This document shows positions 44,528 through 52,213 of a DNA stretch of 64,000 bases, in pieces. The position numbers and the translations under genes are program-made. Numbering within the stretch: position 1 is the stretch's first letter; every line of letters starts with the position of its first letter. This stretch comes from Actinomycetota bacterium. GTDB lineage: Bacteria > Actinomycetota > UBA4738 > HRBIN12. Below the pieces are notes generated by a model, which was not told the origin of the DNA, searched no databases, and saw nothing but the letters and a program-made list of their open reading frames with translations. The stretch spans positions 692,303 to 756,302 of the forward strand of contig JBBECT010000004.1 of assembly GCA_040881665.1 (NCBI GenBank), written 5' to 3'.

Positions 44528-45804
44528 GGCGCCACCGAAGGGCCGTAGCTGCGGGTGCGGCCGGCGCCGGTCTGGCAGCGTACGGCGCCCGTGAGCTGGC
44601 CCGCTTCCGGTCGGAGGCCGCTCGAGGCTACCGGCTCGATGGCGTGCCGCAGCCGGGAACCGACGACTTCGCCCGACTGGTCGAAGCCTTGACCGCAGCT
44701 CCGCTCCGTCAGGGCAACCGAGTCACGTGCCTTCGCAACGGCGACGAGATCTTTCCCGCGATGCTGGACTGCATCCGAGCGGCCGAGCGCACGATCAACC
44801 TGCAAACGTTCGTCTACTGGACCGGGGACATCGCCGTGGAGTTCGCGACCACCTTGGCACGACGGGCGGCCGAGGGGGTCTCCGTGAAGGTGCTGCTCGA
44901 CGCCGTCGGAGCGAACAAGATGGATCAAGGGTTGGTCGACCAGATGGAACGCGCGGGCGTGGAGGTGGCTTGGTTCCGGCCGGTGCGGCTCCGAAGCATC
45001 GCCCGCGCCAACAACCGGACCCACCGCAAGATCCTCGTCTGCGATGCGAAGGTCGGATTCACCGGAGGCGTCGGCATCGCCGAGGAATGGACCGGGAACG
45101 CACAGGACCCCGGCCACTGGCGCGAGACGCACGCGCGCGTTGAGGGTCCGGCCGGACGGGATCTGCTCGGCGGCTTCATCGAGAACTGGGCGGAGGCGAC
45201 CGGGGAGGTCCTCACGGGCGATCACCTCGCGCTGGTCGACCCGTTCGACGACGGCGTCGACGCCCAGGTAACTCGGAGTTCGGCAACGAAGGGGCACACC
45301 GAGGCCGAGGAGCTGTTCTTCGCGGCGATCGAGGGGTCGCGGGAACGGCTGTGGCTGACGACCGCGTATTTCGCTCCCCGGCGCGCCTTCGTAGATGCGC
45401 TGACCCGGGCGAGTGATCGCGGCGTCGACGTGCGCCTGCTCGTGAACGGCCCGCACATCGACAAGAGGATCGTCCGGCGCGCCGGCCATGCGAGCTATTC
45501 GACCCTCCTCGAGCATGACATCCGGATCTTCGAGTTCCAGCCGACGATGCTCCACGCGAAGATCCTGCTGATCGACGGCCGGTGGGCGACGATCGGGTCG
45601 ATCAACTTCGACGACCGATCGTTCCGACTCCATGAGGAGCTGAACCTTTCGATCTCCGATCCCGGCTGCACCGACCGATTGGCGGGTCACTTCGAGGAGG
45701 ACCTGGGCCGGGCCGAGGAGATGACCCTCGAGGCGTGGCACGCTCGTCCCGCACACCGGCGTGCGCTCGAGACCGGCTCGGCGTTGGTTCGTCGCCAGCT
45801 GTAG
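44506..45804 (+). CDS. Phospholipase D-family cardiolipin-synthase-like protein
   Basis: 432 residues. An N-terminal Ala-rich helix (about 10-30) may anchor it in the membrane. The two HKD motifs are THRKILVCDAKVGFTGG (about 170-185) and LHAKILLIDGRWATIGSINFDDRS, each with H-x-K-x4-D. The overall plan is that of bacterial cardiolipin synthases, joining two phosphatidylglycerols; other phosphodiesterases are possible. GTG 44506 lies inside the end of the epimerase gene, after GAGAAGGAG. Codon use does not differ from the neighbours. Confidence 0.82.
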   Translation: MGIADRLRRHRRAVAAGAAGAGLAAYGARELARFRSEAARGYRLDGVPQPGTDDFARLVEALTAAPLRQGNRVTCLRNGDEIFPAMLDCIRAAERTINLQTFVYWTGDIAVEFATTLARRAAEGVSVKVLLDAVGANKMDQGLVDQMERAGVEVAWFRPVRLRSIARANNRTHRKILVCDAKVGFTGGVGIAEEWTGNAQDPGHWRETHARVEGPAGRDLLGGFIENWAEATGEVLTGDHLALVDPFDDGVDAQVTRSSATKGHTEAEELFFAAIEGSRERLWLTTAYFAPRRAFVDALTRASDRGVDVRLLVNGPHIDKRIVRRAGHASYSTLLEHDIRIFEFQPTMLHAKILLIDGRWATIGSINFDDRSFRLHEELNLSISDPGCTDRLAGHFEEDLGRAEEMTLEAWHARPAHRRALETGSALVRRQL

Positions 45805-45837
45805 AGGGTGGCTGACCTGCGGCGCAACCGCCACGGA

Positions 45838-45843
45838 TAGACT
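45838..45843 (+). promoter_or_regulatory. -10 hexamer of the purA-purD operon (leaderless)
   Basis: TAGACT followed by 8 nt and the purA ATG at 45852. A GAGGT within the spacer is too close to act as a ribosome site. Confidence 0.45.
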
Positions 45844-45851
45844 GAGGTCCT

Positions 45852-47126
45852 ATGCCGGCTTCGATCGTGCTCGGGACCCAGTGGGGGGACGAAGGCAAAG
45901 GGAAGGCGACGGACTACCTCGCCGACCGGATGGACCTGTGCGTCCGCTACCAGGGAGGGAACAACGCCGGGCACACGGTGATCGCCGAGGGACGCGAGCT
46001 GAAGCTGAACCTGATCCCCTCGGGCATCCTGTACGAGCACGTCACTTCGGTGCTGGCGGACGGCGTCGTGATCGATCCAGGCGTGCTGCTACACGAGATC
46101 GACGAGCTCGAGGCCGACGGGATCGACACCTCCCGCTTGAAGATCTCGGGCAACGCGCATCTGATCATGCCCTACCACCTCGAGCTCGAGAAGGTGACGC
46201 AGCGGTTCCTCGGGCAGAACGCCCTCGGCACGACCAAGCGCGGGATCGGACCGAGCTACGGCGACAAGGCCGCCCGGATCGGTCTGCGCGTGCAGGACCT
46301 GTTCGACGAGAAGATCTTCCGCGAGAAGCTCGACGTCGTCCTCGACGAGAAGAACAAGATCCTGACGAAGATCTACAACCGCCTGCCGTTGGATGCCGAC
46401 GCGATCGTCGACGAGACGATGGCGTATGCGCCCCGGCTCGAACCGCACGTCGCCGACACCGGCAAACTCGTGCACGACGCGCTGCGTGAGGGACGCAACG
46501 TGCTGCTCGAAGGCGCGCAGGGAACGCTGCTGGACCTCGATCACGGCACGTACCCGTTCGTCACGTCGTCGAACCCGGTCGCCGGCTACGCGCTCGCCTC
46601 GGTCGGCATCGGCCCGCGGGAGGTCGATCGGGTGATCGGGATCGTGAAGGCGTACGTGACGCGCGTCGGTGCGGGGCCCTTCCCGACCGAGGACACCGGG
46701 GAGCAGGGCGAGCGGCTCGGGGAGCGCGGGGCGGAGTTCGGGACCACGACCGGCCGCAAGCGCCGCTGCGGTTGGTACGACGCGTGCATCCTCCGGTACG
46801 CGGCCCGGCTGAACGGCCTGACCGAGCTGATCCTCACCAAGCTCGATGTGCTGTCCGGGTTCGAGACCGTGAAGGTCTGCACGGGGTACCGCGCCGAGGG
46901 CGAGCTGTTCGAGGACTTCCCGCCGCACCAGTCGCTGTTCCACAAGGCCGAGCCCGTGTACGAGGAGCTCGAGGGGTGGGGCGAGGAGATCAGCGACGCG
47001 CGGTCGATCGACGATCTTCCGGCCGCAGCCCGAAAGTACGTCGACCGGCTCGAGGAGCTGGCCGACGTTCCGATCAAGCTCGTCTCGGTCGGCCCCGACC
47101 GCGAGCAGAGCCTGCCAGCGGGGTGA
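45852..47126 (+). CDS. purA: Adenylosuccinate synthetase
   Basis: 424 residues, converts IMP, Asp and GTP to adenylosuccinate. GTQWGDEGKGKATDYLAD (about 7-24) is the GTP P-loop with the catalytic Asp, and GGNNAGHTV follows. Also QNALGTTKRGIGPSYGDKAAR, LEGAQGTLLDLDHGTYPFVTSS and GRKRRCGWYDA. First gene of the long purine cluster; purD starts 4 bp downstream. Confidence 0.97.
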   Translation: MPASIVLGTQWGDEGKGKATDYLADRMDLCVRYQGGNNAGHTVIAEGRELKLNLIPSGILYEHVTSVLADGVVIDPGVLLHEIDELEADGIDTSRLKISGNAHLIMPYHLELEKVTQRFLGQNALGTTKRGIGPSYGDKAARIGLRVQDLFDEKIFREKLDVVLDEKNKILTKIYNRLPLDADAIVDETMAYAPRLEPHVADTGKLVHDALREGRNVLLEGAQGTLLDLDHGTYPFVTSSNPVAGYALASVGIGPREVDRVIGIVKAYVTRVGAGPFPTEDTGEQGERLGERGAEFGTTTGRKRRCGWYDACILRYAARLNGLTELILTKLDVLSGFETVKVCTGYRAEGELFEDFPPHQSLFHKAEPVYEELEGWGEEISDARSIDDLPAAARKYVDRLEELADVPIKLVSVGPDREQSLPAG

Positions 47127-47130
47127 GTCG

Positions 47131-48420
47131 ATGAGGGTGCTGGTCGTCGGGGGAGGCGGCCGCGAGCACGCCCTTGCGTGGAGGCTCGCGCAGAACGCGA
47201 CGATCGACCGTCTCTACGCCGCGCCCGGCAACGCGGGCATCGCTCGGGAAGCCCAGTGCGTCGACATCGCGGCCGACGATGTTCCCGGGTTGCTCGCGCT
47301 GATCGAGCGGGAGCAGATCGACCTGACGGTCGTCGGCCCCGAGGCCCCGCTGGTGCTCGGCCTCGTCGACGAGCTCGAGGCGATCGGGGCGCCCGTATTC
47401 GGTCCCACCTCGGATGCGGCGCGGATCGAGGGATCGAAGGCGTGGACCAAAGACCTGTGCGAGCGGTACGGCATCCCCGCGGCCCGGTCGCGTTCGTTCT
47501 CGGACCCGGACGAGGCGATCGCCTACCTCGACGCGGTCGGGTCGCCGTACGTCGTGAAGGTCGACGGGCTCGCCGCCGGCAAGGGTGTCACCGTGACCGA
47601 GGACCGCGCCGAGGCGATGCTCGCGATCCGCGAGGCGCTCGTGGACCGGGTGTTCGGCGCCGCCGGCGACACGGTCGTGATCGAGGAGTTCCTCGATGGG
47701 TACGAGGTCTCGGCGTTCGCGGTCACCGACGGGCGGGAGATCCTGCCCCTCGACCTCGCGCAGGACTTCAAGCGGGCCGGCGACGGCGACACAGGGCCGA
47801 ACACGGGGGGGATGGGCGCGTTCAGCCCGCTCCCGGACGTTCCCGACGACGTCCGCGCGCGGATCTTCGACGAGATCGTCGCGTGGGGTGTGCGCGCGAT
47901 GGAGGCCGAGGGCGTCCGGTTCCGCGGCGTGCTCTACGCGGGTTGCATCGTGACCGCCGACGGTCCCAAGCTCGTCGAGTTCAACTGCCGGATGGGCGAT
48001 CCCGAAACCCAGGTCGTCGTGCCGCGGCTGCGCTCGGACCTCGGGGAGCTGATCCTCGGGTGCATCGAGGGGAACCTGAAGAACTACCGGGCGCGATGGC
48101 GTCCGGAGGCCTGCGTGACCGTCGTGGCGGCCTCGGGCGGCTATCCCGGTCACTACGAGACCGGGGTTCCGATCACCGGGATCGAACAGGCCGAGGAGGT
48201 CGACGGGGTGCTCGTGTTCCACGCGGGCACGATCGAGCGCTCCGGTAGACTCCTGACCGCCGGCGGGCGTGTGCTCGCGGTGAGTGGCCTCGGCCCCACC
48301 GTCGAGGATGCCCGCGAACGGGCATACGAGGCGCTCGACCGGATCTCGTTCCCGGGCATGACGTATCGGACCGACATCGCTTCGGTTCCGGGACCGACCA
48401 CAGGAGAGGGGAACGGGTGA
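47131..48420 (+). CDS. purD: Phosphoribosylamine-glycine ligase
   Basis: 429 residues, ATP-grasp enzyme for step 2 of purine synthesis. Start VLVVGGGGREHALAWRL; ATP-binding segments VVKVDGLAAGKGVTVTED and VVIEEFLDGYEVSAF; metal/substrate loop NTGGMGAFSP and LVEFNCRMGDPETQVV. The stop overlaps the GTG of purE. Confidence 0.97.
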   Translation: MRVLVVGGGGREHALAWRLAQNATIDRLYAAPGNAGIAREAQCVDIAADDVPGLLALIEREQIDLTVVGPEAPLVLGLVDELEAIGAPVFGPTSDAARIEGSKAWTKDLCERYGIPAARSRSFSDPDEAIAYLDAVGSPYVVKVDGLAAGKGVTVTEDRAEAMLAIREALVDRVFGAAGDTVVIEEFLDGYEVSAFAVTDGREILPLDLAQDFKRAGDGDTGPNTGGMGAFSPLPDVPDDVRARIFDEIVAWGVRAMEAEGVRFRGVLYAGCIVTADGPKLVEFNCRMGDPETQVVVPRLRSDLGELILGCIEGNLKNYRARWRPEACVTVVAASGGYPGHYETGVPITGIEQAEEVDGVLVFHAGTIERSGRLLTAGGRVLAVSGLGPTVEDARERAYEALDRISFPGMTYRTDIASVPGPTTGEGNG

Positions 48421-48893
48421 CCGAGCCGACGCCGCAGGTGGGGGTGCTCGCCGCGTCGCCCGCAGAGCTGGGGGTGCTCCAGCAGGCGGGCGCGATCCTC
48501 GAGAAGTTCGACATCCCCCACGAGATCCGCGTGATGTCCTCGTCGCGGAACCCCGACCTTGTCGACGAATACGCGCGCACGGCGTTCGAGCGCGGCATGC
48601 AGGTGATCATCTGTACGACCGGCATCTCCGGGCACCTGGCGGCCGCGATCGCCGCGCGCACAGTGCTCCCCGTGATCGGTGTTCCGATCGTCTCGCCCCC
48701 GCAGATGGACGGCCGCGAGGCGCTCGCGATCACCGCGCAGATGCCCTCGGGTGTTCCGGTCGCGACGGTCGGCGTCGATGCGGGCGTGAACGCGGCCGTG
48801 CTCGCCGTGCAGATCATCGCGGTCGGTGATCCGGACGTGCAGCAGCGGATGTGGAAGTTCAAGGACGACCTTGCGGAGGGCCTGCGGCTGTGA
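48417..48893 (+). CDS. purE: PurE-like protein (5-carboxyaminoimidazole ribonucleotide mutase family), divergent active site
   Basis: 158 residues, Rossmann-like PurE fold, in the right place in the operon. The family shape is clear (VGVLAASPAELGVLQQAGAI, RVMSSSRNPD, GVPIVSP, ITAQMPSGVPVATVGVDAGVNAAVLAVQI). However, three active-site segments differ. The phosphate-binding GSxSD is AASPAE (about 12-17). The SAHR loop, whose His is essential in the E. coli enzyme, is SSSR (41-44). GAGGAAHLPG is TTGISGHLAA. It may be a variant with altered chemistry. No purK is in the window. GTG start overlaps purD (GTGA). Confidence 0.8.
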   Translation: MTEPTPQVGVLAASPAELGVLQQAGAILEKFDIPHEIRVMSSSRNPDLVDEYARTAFERGMQVIICTTGISGHLAAAIAARTVLPVIGVPIVSPPQMDGREALAITAQMPSGVPVATVGVDAGVNAAVLAVQIIAVGDPDVQQRMWKFKDDLAEGLRL

Positions 48894-48975
48894 GGCCGGG
48901 GCCCGACCCGACCGCTCGACCTCCCGCCACCACCGGTCCATGCTCCCGGCGACCGACCCTGCCCGGGGCGGCGCC

Positions 48976-50295
48976 GTGATCCCGCGTTACTCCCAGCCGG
49001 AGATGGCCGAGGTCTGGACCGACGCCTCCCGGATGGAGCGCTGGCTCGAGATCGAGATCTGCGCCGTGGAGGCCCGTGCCGCGCTCGGCGACGTGCCCGC
49101 CTCCGACGCGGTGGCGATCCGCGAACACGCCTCGGTCGACGTGCACCGGGCCCTCGAGCTCGAGCGCATCACCCGCCACGACGTCGCCGCTTTCGTCCAG
49201 GCGGTCGGGGAGACGAGCCCCGAGGCGGCGCGCTGGCTGCACTTCGGGATGACCTCCTCGGACGTGCTCGACACGGGGTTCGCGCTGCAGCTGCGCGACG
49301 CGGCCGACATCCTGCTGCGGCGCCTCGAGCGGCTGCTCGGCGTGACGACGCGGCTTGCGCTGGAGCACCGCACGACCGTGATGGCCGGGCGCAGCCACGG
49401 GATCCACGCCGAGCCGACGAGCTTCGGGCACAAGGTCGCGATCTGGGCCTTCGAGCTTGCCCGCGATCGCGAACGGATCCGGCGGGGGCGAGAGATCGTG
49501 AGCGTCGGCAAGCTCTCGGGAGCCGTCGGCTCCTACTCCCAACTCGACTCCCGTGTCGAGGAGCTGGTCATGGGACGCCTCGGGCTGCGCGCCGCCGAGG
49601 CGTCGAACCAGATCGTGCAGCGTGACCGGCACGCCGAATACCTCGGAGCATTGGCGATCACCGCCTCGACGCTCGACAAGATCGCGACCGAGATCCGCCA
49701 CCTCGCGCGGACCGAGGTCCGCGAGGTGGCGGAGCCGTTCGCCGAAGGGCAGAAGGGCTCGTCGGCGATGCCGCACAAGCGGAACCCGGTCGCCAGCGAG
49801 CGCATCAGCGGACTCGCGCGCGTGATCCGCGCGAACCAGCACGCCGCGCTGGAGAATGTCGCGTTGTGGCACGAACGCGACATCTCCCATTCGTCGGCCG
49901 AGCGCGTGATCTTCCCGGACTCGACGGGCCTGCTCGACTTCATGCTCCTCGAGATGACGAAGGTGCTCGAGGGACTCCGGATCCATCCGGAGCGCATGCG
50001 GGAGAACCTCGCGTCCGACGGTGGGCTCGCGTTCAGCCAGAGCGTGCTGCTCGCGCTCGTCGACGCGGGCCTGCCGCGTGACGATGCGTACCGGATCGTG
50101 CAGACCGCGGCGGCCACGGCGTGGGACGAGGGGGGAGACTTCCGCGCGGACCTCGGATCGAACCCGGAGGTCGCGCGGCTGCTGTCGCCCGAGGAGCTGA
50201 ACGCGCTGTTCGACCCGGCGCGGTTCCTGCGCAACCTCGATGTCGTCTTCGACCGCCTCCAGCGGTTGCCGGTCGAGGCGGGGACGGAGGACTGA
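48976..50295 (+). CDS. purB: Adenylosuccinate lyase
   Basis: 439 residues. It cleaves SAICAR and adenylosuccinate. Signatures TSSDVLDTGFALQLRD, RSHGIHAEPTSFGHK (His of the active site) and the superfamily loop GSSAMPHKRNPVASERI. I chose GTG 48976; the ATG at 48940 would add 12 residues but neither has a strong ribosome site. The 82-bp gap after purE is the largest within the early pur operon. purC follows after 2 bp. Confidence 0.96.
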   Translation: MIPRYSQPEMAEVWTDASRMERWLEIEICAVEARAALGDVPASDAVAIREHASVDVHRALELERITRHDVAAFVQAVGETSPEAARWLHFGMTSSDVLDTGFALQLRDAADILLRRLERLLGVTTRLALEHRTTVMAGRSHGIHAEPTSFGHKVAIWAFELARDRERIRRGREIVSVGKLSGAVGSYSQLDSRVEELVMGRLGLRAAEASNQIVQRDRHAEYLGALAITASTLDKIATEIRHLARTEVREVAEPFAEGQKGSSAMPHKRNPVASERISGLARVIRANQHAALENVALWHERDISHSSAERVIFPDSTGLLDFMLLEMTKVLEGLRIHPERMRENLASDGGLAFSQSVLLALVDAGLPRDDAYRIVQTAAATAWDEGGDFRADLGSNPEVARLLSPEELNALFDPARFLRNLDVVFDRLQRLPVEAGTED

Positions 50296-50297
50296 CC

Positions 50298-51242
50298 GTG
50301 GCGACCGCGGGCGACCTGCTCGCGCGGGGGAAGGTCCGCGACATCTACGACGCGGGAGACGATCGCCTGCTGCTGGTCGCCAGCGATCGGCTCAGCGCGT
50401 TCGACGTGATCCTGCCCAACCCGATCCCGGACAAGGGGCGGGTGCTCACCGGGCTCGCGCTGTTCTGGTTCGAACGCACGGCCGACCTCGTCGCCAACCA
50501 TGTGCTCACGGCCGAACGCTGGCGCTTCCCCGAACCGTTCGCGCACGACACGGACCTATCGGGGCGTGCCACGCTCGTCCTACGCGCCGACGTGATCCCG
50601 GTCGAATGCGTCGCACGCGGCTACCTGTCCGGATCGGGATGGATCCAGTACCGCGCGTCCGGCGAGGTCTGCGGCGTCTCGCTGCCGAACGGACTCGCGG
50701 AGTCCGAACGGCTGCCCGAGCCGATCTTCACGCCGACCACGAAGGCCGAGGAGGGTCACGACCTTCCGATCACCCTCGAGCAGACCGAGGAGCTGGTCGG
50801 ACGCGGGCTGGCGCGCAAGCTCCAGGAGGTCACCCTGACCCTCTACGAGCGGCTCGCGGCGCTGGCGTCCGAACGCGGCGTCATCCTGGCCGACACGAAG
50901 TTCGAGTTCGGCTTCCGCAACGGCGAGCTGATCCTCGTCGACGAGATCGGAACGCCGGACTCCTCGCGCTTCTGGCCGGCCGACGCGTACCGCCCCGGCG
51001 GACCGCAGCCGAGCTTCGACAAGCAGTACGTCCGCGACTGGCTCGACGCGAGCGGATGGGACCACGAACCGCCGCCGCCCGAGCTTCCTCCCGAGGTCGT
51101 CGAGCAGACTGCGGCTCGGTACCGTGAAGCCTATGAGCGGCTCACCGGTGAACGGTTCGATCACTACCGCCACCGGATGGGCGTGATCGACGAGGCGCAG
51201 TGGGACGCGAAGAACACCGGTCGAGCGCAGGAGGGTCCATGA
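50298..51242 (+). CDS. purC: SAICAR synthase
   Basis: 314 residues. It condenses CAIR and Asp. ARGKVRDIYDAGDDRLLLVASDRLSAFDV (about 8-36) is the ATP-binding start; IPVECVARGYLSGSGW, EIGTPDSSRFW and the KQYVRDWL segment complete the site. GTG start 2 bp after the purB stop; stop overlaps purS (ATGA). Confidence 0.96.
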   Translation: MATAGDLLARGKVRDIYDAGDDRLLLVASDRLSAFDVILPNPIPDKGRVLTGLALFWFERTADLVANHVLTAERWRFPEPFAHDTDLSGRATLVLRADVIPVECVARGYLSGSGWIQYRASGEVCGVSLPNGLAESERLPEPIFTPTTKAEEGHDLPITLEQTEELVGRGLARKLQEVTLTLYERLAALASERGVILADTKFEFGFRNGELILVDEIGTPDSSRFWPADAYRPGGPQPSFDKQYVRDWLDASGWDHEPPPPELPPEVVEQTAARYREAYERLTGERFDHYRHRMGVIDEAQWDAKNTGRAQEGP

Positions 51243-51499
51243 GGTACGGCTTCGAGGTCCTGGTGTCGCTGAAGCCGGGACTGCTCGACCCGCAGGGCAA
51301 GGCCGTCGAGGGATCGCTGCCCGCGTTGGGGTGGACGAACGTGGCGGGGGTGCGTGTCGGCAAGCACATCGCGCTCACCGTCGAAGCCGCCGATGCGGCA
51401 TCCGCGCGCGCGCAGGTCGAACAGATGGCCGAGCGGCTGCTGTCGAACCCGGTGATCGAGGATTTCCAGATCCTCGCGGCGGAGGAGCTCGTCGAGTGA
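51239..51499 (+). CDS. purS: FGAM synthase subunit PurS
   Basis: 86 residues, small alpha/beta subunit (FEVLVSLKPGLLDPQGKAVEGSL, LSNPVIEDFQI). With PurQ and PurL it forms the three-part formylglycinamidine synthase that channels ammonia. ATG overlaps the purC stop. Confidence 0.94.
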   Translation: MRYGFEVLVSLKPGLLDPQGKAVEGSLPALGWTNVAGVRVGKHIALTVEAADAASARAQVEQMAERLLSNPVIEDFQILAAEELVE

Positions 51500-51509
51500 A
51501 GGTGGGGTC

Positions 51510-52211
51510 GTGAGCTCCCGGATCGGCGTCGTCACCTTCCCGGGCTCGCTCGATGATCGCGACGCGCTGCGCGCGGTCACCACGATGGGGGGAGACGCGG
51601 TTCCGCTGTGGCACGGCGCGCACGACCTTCGGGGGGTCGACGCCGTGATCCTCCCGGGAGGCTTCAGCTACGGTGACTACCTGCGCACGGGAGCGCTCGC
51701 GCGCTTCGCCGACGTGATGGACGAGGTCCGCGACTTCGCTCGCGGGGGCGGTCCCGTGCTGGGGATCTGCAACGGGTTCCAGATCCTGTGCGAGGCCGGG
51801 TTGCTACCCGGCGCCCTGTCCCGGAACGCGTCGTTGCGGTTCCTGTGCCGCACCGTTCCGCTGCGGGTAGAGACGTCCGCGACCCCGGTCACCGGCCGGC
51901 TCGTGCCGGGCGAGGTGGTCGAGATCCCGATCAAGCACGGGGAGGGACGGTACGTCGCGGACGGCGACCTGCTCGCGCGGCTCGAGGACGAGGGACAGGT
52001 CGTGTTCCGGTACGCGCACGCCGACGGCACGGTGGACGAGCGCGCCAACCCGAACGGGAGCGCCGCCTCGATCGCCGGTGTTCGCAACGACGCCGGCAAC
52101 GTCGTCGGCTTGATGCCCCACCCCGAGCACGCCGTCGACCCCGACGTCGGGCCGGTGGGAGGCCAGCCCCTGTTCGCCTCCCTGCTCGAGCACGTCGGCG
52201 CGAGGGTCTGA
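51510..52211 (+). CDS. purQ: FGAM synthase glutaminase subunit PurQ
   Basis: 233 residues, class I glutamine amidotransferase. LPGGFSYGDYLRTGALA and the nucleophile Cys in LGICNGFQIL (about 87), with His and Glu in LMPHPEHAVD near the end. GTG at 51510 has GAAGGTGGGG before it. Supplies ammonia to PurL. Confidence 0.95.
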   Translation: MSSRIGVVTFPGSLDDRDALRAVTTMGGDAVPLWHGAHDLRGVDAVILPGGFSYGDYLRTGALARFADVMDEVRDFARGGGPVLGICNGFQILCEAGLLPGALSRNASLRFLCRTVPLRVETSATPVTGRLVPGEVVEIPIKHGEGRYVADGDLLARLEDEGQVVFRYAHADGTVDERANPNGSAASIAGVRNDAGNVVGLMPHPEHAVDPDVGPVGGQPLFASLLEHVGARV

Positions 52212-52213
52212 CC

